DNA of 64,000 nt from Caproiciproducens sp. CPB-2 (lineage in GTDB: Bacteria; Bacillota; Clostridia; Oscillospirales; Acutalibacteraceae), in contig NZ_CP142860.1 in NCBI RefSeq assembly GCF_036287215.1, positions 62,001 through 126,000 of the forward strand, given 5' to 3'. Shown here in pieces: positions 58,515-64,000 of this stretch (positions are counted from its first letter, which is position 1; every line of letters begins with the position of its first letter). The position numbers and the translations under genes are program-made. Under the pieces are notes generated by a model, which made no database searches, was not told the DNA's origin, and saw only the letters and a list, made by a program, of their open reading frames with translations.

Positions 58515-59489
58515 ATGGCGGAAAAAACAGTTCGATGGGGAGTCCTCGGCTGTGCGGGAATCGCACAGCGGAAAGTGCTCCCGGGAATGCTGCAGGCGGA
58601 AAACGCGGTCCTGCAGGCGCTTTCCAGCAGGGGAAGCAGCGAGAAGCTGAAGCGGTTCGCGGAAAAGTTCCACCCGCAAAAGACCTATGAAAGCTACGAA
58701 GCGCTGCTGGACGACCCCGACGTGGACGCGGTTTATATTCCCCTTCCGAACGGGCTGCACTGCGAATGGGTGCTGCGCGCCGCGGAGAAGAAAAAGCATG
58801 TGCTCTGTGAAAAGCCTCTCGGCGTGTCCGTCGAAGAGGTCAGGCGGATGAAGGCGGCGTGCGACGAAAACGGCGTGCTCCTGATGGAGGCGTTCGCTTA
58901 CCGGCAAAGCCCCCTGACCATAAAGGCGAAAAGCATTGTGGAGTCGGGCGCTTTGGGTACGGTAAAATATATCGAGTCCTGTTACGGCTACAATCTGGAA
59001 AACGAGGCGGACGTCCGCCTGTCCGCGGCGCTGCACGGAGGGGCGACCTACGACGTCGGCTGCTACAACCTGAACCTGATCCGTTACCTTGCCGGCGCCG
59101 AGCCCCTCCGGGTCAGCGCGTTTGGAAAAATTTCCGAAAAACACGCGGTGGATACGGAAAGCTGCATCATGATGGAATTCCCCAACGGCATCCGCGCCGT
59201 TTCTTACTGCAGCCTGACGATTTTCCGTTCTCACCGGTATCTGGTCATCGGCGATAAAGGGTCGCTGACCGTGCCGACCGAGTTCAATACCGAGGGCGAG
59301 GGCAAAATCCTTCTGGCTTCGGAAGGGAAAACCGAAGAGCTCACCATAGACTGCCCGGACAACTACCGGCTCGAAATCGAGCAGTTCGGCAGGGCGGTGC
59401 TGGGGCAGGAACCCGGGCTGATCTCTTTCGGGGATTCTCTGGGCAATGCGGAGGTCATAGAGAAAGCGCTAAAACAAATTCAGAATTAA
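58515..59489 (+). CDS. Gfo/Idh/MocA family dehydrogenase of the catabolic operon
   Basis: A 324-residue dehydrogenase. VRWGVLGCAGIAQRKVLPGM gives the NAD(P) loop, HVLCEKPLGVSVEEV the catalytic Lys region, and GATYDVGCYNLNLIRYLAG the DxGxY active-site helix. It is last in the operon and probably oxidises the imported sugar or polyol to a ketose for the downstream kinases, though its place in the pathway is inferred. It is a distant paralogue of the oxidoreductase at 21.8 kb. Confidence 0.9.
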   Translation: MAEKTVRWGVLGCAGIAQRKVLPGMLQAENAVLQALSSRGSSEKLKRFAEKFHPQKTYESYEALLDDPDVDAVYIPLPNGLHCEWVLRAAEKKKHVLCEKPLGVSVEEVRRMKAACDENGVLLMEAFAYRQSPLTIKAKSIVESGALGTVKYIESCYGYNLENEADVRLSAALHGGATYDVGCYNLNLIRYLAGAEPLRVSAFGKISEKHAVDTESCIMMEFPNGIRAVSYCSLTIFRSHRYLVIGDKGSLTVPTEFNTEGEGKILLASEGKTEELTIDCPDNYRLEIEQFGRAVLGQEPGLISFGDSLGNAEVIEKALKQIQN

Positions 59490-59532
59490 GTTTCCAATCT
59501 TTTTCTTTCAATAAAATCCCTGTTTCTCAGAA

Positions 59533-59572
59533 GGGGACCGTTTCGGCAATCGGCCGGGACGGTCCCCGCTTT
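59533..59572. terminator. Terminator after the catabolic operon
   Basis: GGGGACCGT (59533-59541) pairs with ACGGTCCCC (59559-59567), with an inner CGG/CCG pairing. A short T-run follows; the hairpin lies between convergent genes. Confidence 0.6.
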
Positions 59573-59577
59573 GCGCT

Positions 59578-59778
59578 CTATTCCTTTACGTGTTCGATGA
59601 TATCGGAGACTTCACAGTCTAAAACAAAACACAGCGTGTCAAGTGTTTTCATGGTAATGGCTTTTCCATGCTTCATTCTGTGCAGGATGTTGGAGGAAAA
59701 GCCATATTTGAAAATCAGTTGATATTCCGTCATGTTTTTTTGAAACAGGGTTCTGTAAAATGGTTGATAACTGATCAT
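59578..59778 (-). CDS. Small XRE-type helix-turn-helix regulator
   Basis: A 66-residue single-domain XRE protein: LFQKNMTEYQLIFKYGFSSN carries the first helices, and NILHRMKHGKAITMKTLDTLCFVLDCEVSDIIEH the recognition helix and the rest of the five-helix fold. ATG 59778 has GAGGTG 6 bases upstream. It is divergent from a 58-residue protein with overlapping promoters, the usual layout of a self-regulated pair. The stop lies close to the hairpin of the preceding operon. Confidence 0.85.
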   Translation of the reverse strand: MISYQPFYRTLFQKNMTEYQLIFKYGFSSNILHRMKHGKAITMKTLDTLCFVLDCEVSDIIEHVKE

Positions 59779-59804
59779 TACTATCACCTCAACAGTAGAG
59801 TAAC

Positions 59805-59845
59805 ATACTTAAAGTATTGACTATACTCAAAATATTGACTATAAT
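59805..59845. promoter_or_regulatory. Divergent overlapping promoters with operator repeats
   Basis: Rightward: TTGACT (59817-59822), 17-base spacer, TATAAT (59840-59845). Leftward: TTGAGT and TATGTT with 17-base spacing overlap the same DNA. The direct repeat TATTGACTATA occurs twice, 18 bases apart (59815 and 59833), and ATACTT-A-AAGTAT (59805-59817) is a perfect palindrome. One regulator bound here would control both genes; the XRE protein is the likely one. Confidence 0.7.
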
Positions 59846-59866
59846 GTACATTGAGGTGAAAAGAAT

Positions 59867-60043
59867 ATGCCGGATTATAAGAAAATGTACTGTTCTCTAT
59901 TTAATGATGTTACACAGGTAATCAGACAGCTGCAGGCAGCTCAGCAAAAAACCGAAGAGCTTTATGTACATACGGATGAAACACCCGTCAATTTTCTCCG
60001 CGAAGAGGATCGCTGCCGCTATGGAAAACAGCAGAAAAATTAA
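59867..60043 (+). CDS. Small helical protein divergent from the XRE regulator
   Basis: A 58-residue protein: PDYKKMYCSLFNDVTQVIRQ, then LQAAQQKTEELYVHTDETPV and a basic tail. The central part is probably an amphipathic helix or coiled coil. GAGGTG precedes the ATG at 59867 by about 9 bases, behind a consensus promoter. Small proteins of this kind paired with XRE regulators are, as I recall, widespread in Clostridia without known function. Confidence 0.7.
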   Translation: MPDYKKMYCSLFNDVTQVIRQLQAAQQKTEELYVHTDETPVNFLREEDRCRYGKQQKN

Positions 60044-60088
60044 CATTCCCATGTTATAATGTTAAAAAAACGAAGGGAATGAGGCTAT

Positions 60089-60511
60089 GTGTCAATAGAG
60101 TACCGGCATGAAATTACGGTGGAGGATTACAACGCGCTGCGCAGGGCGGTGGGGTGGGACCCGATCGAACCCGCTCAGGCAAAGGAAGGACTGCGCAATT
60201 CCGCGTACATCATCTGCGCGGCGGACGGGGATAAAATCGTCGGACATGCCCGCGCCGTCAGCGACGGCGGGTACGTCGTGCTGATTTCAGATGTGATCGT
60301 CCGTCCGGACTATCAGAAAAACGGCATTGCAAAGACGATGGTACAGGAATTGATGGACTATTTTACCTCCCGGCTGAAGAGCGGCCAGGCGATCCTCTTT
60401 AATCTGATGGCCGCCAAGGGCAGGGAGTCGTTTTATAAACAGCTCGGCTTCGCGGAGCGCCCCAATGACGAAGTGGGCGCCGGGATGTCGCAGTGGTTCA
60501 GAAAGGAATAA
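60089..60511 (+). CDS. GNAT family N-acetyltransferase
   Basis: A 140-residue acyltransferase. The acetyl-CoA loop (motif A) is VIVRPDYQKNGIAKTMVQELMDY, where RPDYQKNGIA corresponds to the QxxGxG/A signature. The last strand and helix contain KGRESFYKQLGFAERPN, typical of small-molecule acetyltransferases. It starts with GTG 60089. The substrate is unknown. The terminator downstream closes the unit. Confidence 0.88.
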   Translation: MSIEYRHEITVEDYNALRRAVGWDPIEPAQAKEGLRNSAYIICAADGDKIVGHARAVSDGGYVVLISDVIVRPDYQKNGIAKTMVQELMDYFTSRLKSGQAILFNLMAAKGRESFYKQLGFAERPNDEVGAGMSQWFRKE

Positions 60512-60542
60512 TATACATATAGTATTATTTATGTGAAATATA

Positions 60543-60583
60543 AACACCGCATGCTCACGGCGAACCCGTGAGCATGCGGTGTT
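60543..60583. terminator. Strong bidirectional terminator
   Basis: An 18-bp perfect stem (60543-60560 with 60566-60583) and a CGAAC loop, between the convergent GNAT and transglutaminase-like genes. The T-tract is short on both sides. Confidence 0.75.
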
Positions 60584-60608
60584 CTGATGTCTTCTGATTT
60601 GTCCCCAA

Positions 60609-63164
60609 TCAATGCTTTTCGCCGGCGGCCGTAATGATTTTGATCAGCAGGTCGGCAACGCCCACGTTGTAGCCGCTGCAGGCGTAAATGCCCCGTCCGT
60701 CCCGCGCGACAATGGTGAGCGGCAGCTTTTCCGGGTCCACAAAGGTTCTGCGCGCCAGCGGGGCGGCGGTCTCCGCAAAGTCCGAATAATAGGCGCGTGC
60801 GCCGGGAATGGCTTTGCACGCTTTCGCAAAGGTTTCGTTTTCCCACGCGGAGCGGCCGCGGAGGATGAAAATCAGTTCACAGCCGAGGGCGTTCAGCTTT
60901 TCCCGCGCCCCGATCAATTCATTGAGGATATGCTCCGTAGGCTCGCGGCCCTCTTCCAGCCAGATCATCACGGCGGTTTTTCCGTCCGTGACGGCGGCGG
61001 ACAAAACGGGCTCGCCCGCGTCGCCGGTAAGCTGGAAGGGCGGCAGCGGGATATCCACGAACAGGTCGGAAATCTGCGTTTGGAACAGGGAAACGGCAAG
61101 CTCCTTCGACTCCCCGTCTGCAAGGCGGAAGCAGTACTTTTTGGCAAACTGGTTGCCGTTGGGCGTGCGGCTGGAGGTAATCAGCCGGTAGTGGCCCGGA
61201 AGCAGGGAAAGCGTCAGCATTCCGTCCGTCCAGACGGAGTCCGTCAGCTCCAGAGTCCGGTACGCGCCGTCCTTCAGCATGGCGATGGTCCAGTTGTGCA
61301 GATACGACCAGTTTTCCTCGCCGCCCAAAAGGGTCAGCACGGCCTTGCCGCGGGACTCCCCGGAAGCCTCTTCCACGTTTTTGAACCCGCCGTTTTGGTA
61401 ATACTGCGGGTATAAATTAACAGAATTGATACGCGCTGGAATTCCCAGCGCGCGGCAGACAGCGGTAAACAGCACGCCGCGACCCATTTCGTTTGCCTGT
61501 CCGCTGGAAAGGATCCCCGCCGGGGTGCCGGGCAGCCGTTCGCTGTCGCGCTCCGCCGGGCCCTCAAAGCGGGAAATGGATTCCCACACCCGCCCGGGCT
61601 GTTTGCGGAACGCCGCCGCATCCTGTTCGTCCAGCAGGTTGGAAAGCAGCCTGCTGTAAGGCGTCAGCTGCTCAAAATGCGCCCGGGGGCAAAGGATGTA
61701 GGGAACAAAGATTTCCTCGGGATAATCCGCCTGATACTGGAGCGAATGCGTGAAGTGCTCCGCCAAAAGGGCGGCTCCGACATCCCGCCAGTCCTTTTTC
61801 GGAAGGGACTGGAGCATTTTCAGCTGAAGCTCCCGGTTTTCTCCGCCGAAATCCATGGAAAGGAAGCGGTACAGCTCCTCAAAATTGCCTTCGGCGGCTT
61901 TCAGGACGGCCAGAACCTCCCGCGGGCGGGCAAAATTCGCGGCGAGCTTCTCGGCTTTTTCCTTCTGATAGAAGCTTTTGGCGTACTGCTGGCGTTTCCG
62001 TTCGGCGCCGTCGACAATCTGCTTTCGCCGTTCCTTCTGTTCCGGGGAAAGCAGCGAAAGATTCCGGGTGCTGTCCTTCGGTGCGCGGAAGCAGAAATCC
62101 TCCCGCGCGTCCGGTTCGGCCCGCACCGCGCCGGAAAAGTCGACGGTGATGCCGTCGGTTTCCTCCGTATCGGCAAAGGCTTCCGTAAATCTTCCGCCCT
62201 TTTCCGCGTGAATGTGAACGCTGCCGAAGCCAAGCGTAACCCCGGCCCGTCCCGCTTCGTCGGTGACGACGGCGGCCACCGGGAAAAACTCGGCGCCGTT
62301 GAGCAGCTCGAACCCCACGGTCACGCCGGAAACCGGCCCCGAAGCGTCCGTAACCGTGACGGTGAAGCGGCGCGCGTCCGCGTATCTCCGGATTTCGTTC
62401 AGAACGATGGTCTGTCCGTCCGTGCAGATGGCTTCCTCCCCCTCGATCGGCAGGAAGGATTTGCTGTCCATCAGCATGGAGCGCGCGGCGGCCTCCGTGA
62501 ACCAGCCGCGGTTGAGCACCGGCTCCGGTTCGCACGCGCCGAGGAAATACCATTCCCCGTCGCACCAGACCTCCACCCACGCGTGATTGTCGTCGCAGTG
62601 CGCCCAGCGGGGCGTATAGACCTGCCGTGCGGGGATGCCCACGCTGCGCAGGGCGGTGACGGCAAAGGTGGATTCCTCGCCGCAGCGGCCGTAAGAGGAC
62701 CTCAGCGCGGTAAGGGGGGACACGGTCCTTTCGTCGGTGGCCTGATAGGTGACGTGCTCGGCGCACCAGACGTTTATCTCCAGCGCGGCCTCCTTCATAC
62801 CCATGCCCCGGATTCTTTTGTTCAGGGCGTCATAAAAGAAATTGCGGCAGTCTTCTATCTTCTCATTGTTGATCCGGTAGTATAAAACGTAATTCAGAAA
62901 AATATTCTCAGGAATCCGGCCGCCCCACGGGGAGTGCTCCCTCAGGAACAGGCCGAAATCCACATAGCTCAGGTAAAGGGAAAAATCGTAGTCCCCCAGG
63001 TCGGCGGACGGCATGGTGCTGTAAAAAAACTCCATGGCGGTCCGCCGGCCGCCCTCGCAGCCGTCCAGCCGCGAAAGGATTTCCCCGCCGCGCAGCCCTA
63101 AAGTGGACTGCGTTTTGAGGAACTGCCGGTGAACGGAGTCCTGTAACTCCTGTGAAAATATCAT
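60609..63164 (-). CDS. Large cytoplasmic transglutaminase-like protein with thioredoxin-like C-terminus
   Basis: An 851-residue protein with no signal peptide. Residues 90-215 form a transglutaminase/protease-like core with Cys161 in SSYGRCGEESTFAVTALRSV and His194 in CDDNHAWVEVWCDGEW. A beta-rich Ig-like segment follows (about 255-340). Residues 500-660 contain a second, degenerate core (LFTAVCRALGIPARINSVN, YLHNWTIAMLKDGAYRTLEL). The last 130 residues resemble a thioredoxin-like fold without a CxxC pair. The start is ATG 63164. It is 33 bases downstream of an oligopeptide ABC ATPase on the same strand and may act on imported peptides; this is inferred. Confidence 0.75.
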   Translation of the reverse strand: MIFSQELQDSVHRQFLKTQSTLGLRGGEILSRLDGCEGGRRTAMEFFYSTMPSADLGDYDFSLYLSYVDFGLFLREHSPWGGRIPENIFLNYVLYYRINNEKIEDCRNFFYDALNKRIRGMGMKEAALEINVWCAEHVTYQATDERTVSPLTALRSSYGRCGEESTFAVTALRSVGIPARQVYTPRWAHCDDNHAWVEVWCDGEWYFLGACEPEPVLNRGWFTEAAARSMLMDSKSFLPIEGEEAICTDGQTIVLNEIRRYADARRFTVTVTDASGPVSGVTVGFELLNGAEFFPVAAVVTDEAGRAGVTLGFGSVHIHAEKGGRFTEAFADTEETDGITVDFSGAVRAEPDAREDFCFRAPKDSTRNLSLLSPEQKERRKQIVDGAERKRQQYAKSFYQKEKAEKLAANFARPREVLAVLKAAEGNFEELYRFLSMDFGGENRELQLKMLQSLPKKDWRDVGAALLAEHFTHSLQYQADYPEEIFVPYILCPRAHFEQLTPYSRLLSNLLDEQDAAAFRKQPGRVWESISRFEGPAERDSERLPGTPAGILSSGQANEMGRGVLFTAVCRALGIPARINSVNLYPQYYQNGGFKNVEEASGESRGKAVLTLLGGEENWSYLHNWTIAMLKDGAYRTLELTDSVWTDGMLTLSLLPGHYRLITSSRTPNGNQFAKKYCFRLADGESKELAVSLFQTQISDLFVDIPLPPFQLTGDAGEPVLSAAVTDGKTAVMIWLEEGREPTEHILNELIGAREKLNALGCELIFILRGRSAWENETFAKACKAIPGARAYYSDFAETAAPLARRTFVDPEKLPLTIVARDGRGIYACSGYNVGVADLLIKIITAAGEKH

Positions 63165-63197
63165 TTACATGATCCTCCTAACATACGCCCGGACCGC

Positions 63198-64000
<803 letters not shown>

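Overview
The window looks like chromosome of an anaerobic, low-oxygen Bacillota organism of the class Clostridia, probably Oscillospiraceae/Ruminococcaceae-like. The evidence is the FabT-FabK-type fatty acid operon, a two-subunit iron-sulphur L-serine dehydratase, OpuC/BusR osmolyte control, Gram-positive sigma-A promoters (TTGACA-17-TATAAT), strong GGAGG ribosome binding sites, many GTG/TTG starts, and G/C-rich third codon positions in most genes. No species can be named from the sequence alone. I see no rRNA, tRNA, CRISPR array, prophage or insertion sequence.

Layout. 1-4.4 kb: the end of a branched-chain amino acid ABC ATPase, a LarA/DUF2088 protein, and a TetR regulator next to oleate hydratase. 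4.5-9.7 kb: a fluoride-response locus. Two divergent fluoride riboswitches, each with its own sigma-A promoter and intrinsic terminator, drive crcB-crcB-usp leftward and two tandem MutS-like ATPases rightward. 9.7-13.7 kb: a PHP (endonuclease Q-like)-UvrD helicase fusion and a small beta-sandwich protein. 13.8-17.4 kb: a DeoR regulator and two MFS transporters. 17.5-21.7 kb: an osmoprotectant ABC operon (opuC) facing a BusR-like GntR-RCK_C regulator. 21.8-26 kb: an oxidoreductase, an NTF2-like protein, a probable structured RNA, a DegV protein, a TIGR01440 protein and two paralogous small acidic proteins.

26.0-31.9 kb: a T-box leader (probably methionine-specific) ahead of metF, a stand-alone MetH activation protein and a MetH lacking that domain, then the convergent L-serine dehydratase genes. 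32.1-43.5 kb: a complete FASII/acetyl-CoA carboxylase operon (fabT-degV-fabH-fabK-fabD-fabG-flavoprotein-fabF-accB-fabZ-accC-accD-accA) behind a promoter flanked by two identical palindromic operators. 43.7-47.3 kb: a MacAB-like efflux system. 47.4-49.5 kb: a radical-SAM DNA repair/modification pair (TIGR03915/TIGR03916 type). 49.5-50.1 kb: a cluster of dispersed intergenic repeats, related to repeats at 43.4 and 23.8 kb.

50.4-59.5 kb: a sugar or polyol catabolic operon: DeoR, a DhaK-like protein in which both active-site histidines are asparagine, DhaL, a PfkB kinase, a class II aldolase, an RbsBAC-type importer and a Gfo/Idh/MocA dehydrogenase. 59.6-64 kb: a divergent XRE/small-protein pair, a GNAT acetyltransferase, a large transglutaminase-like protein and the end of an oligopeptide ABC ATPase.

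Most of the window is metabolic core. The least ordinary parts are the double fluoride switch with its DNA-repair-like ATPases, the endonuclease Q-like helicase fusion, the histidine-less DhaK and the unassigned RNA at 23.6 kb.
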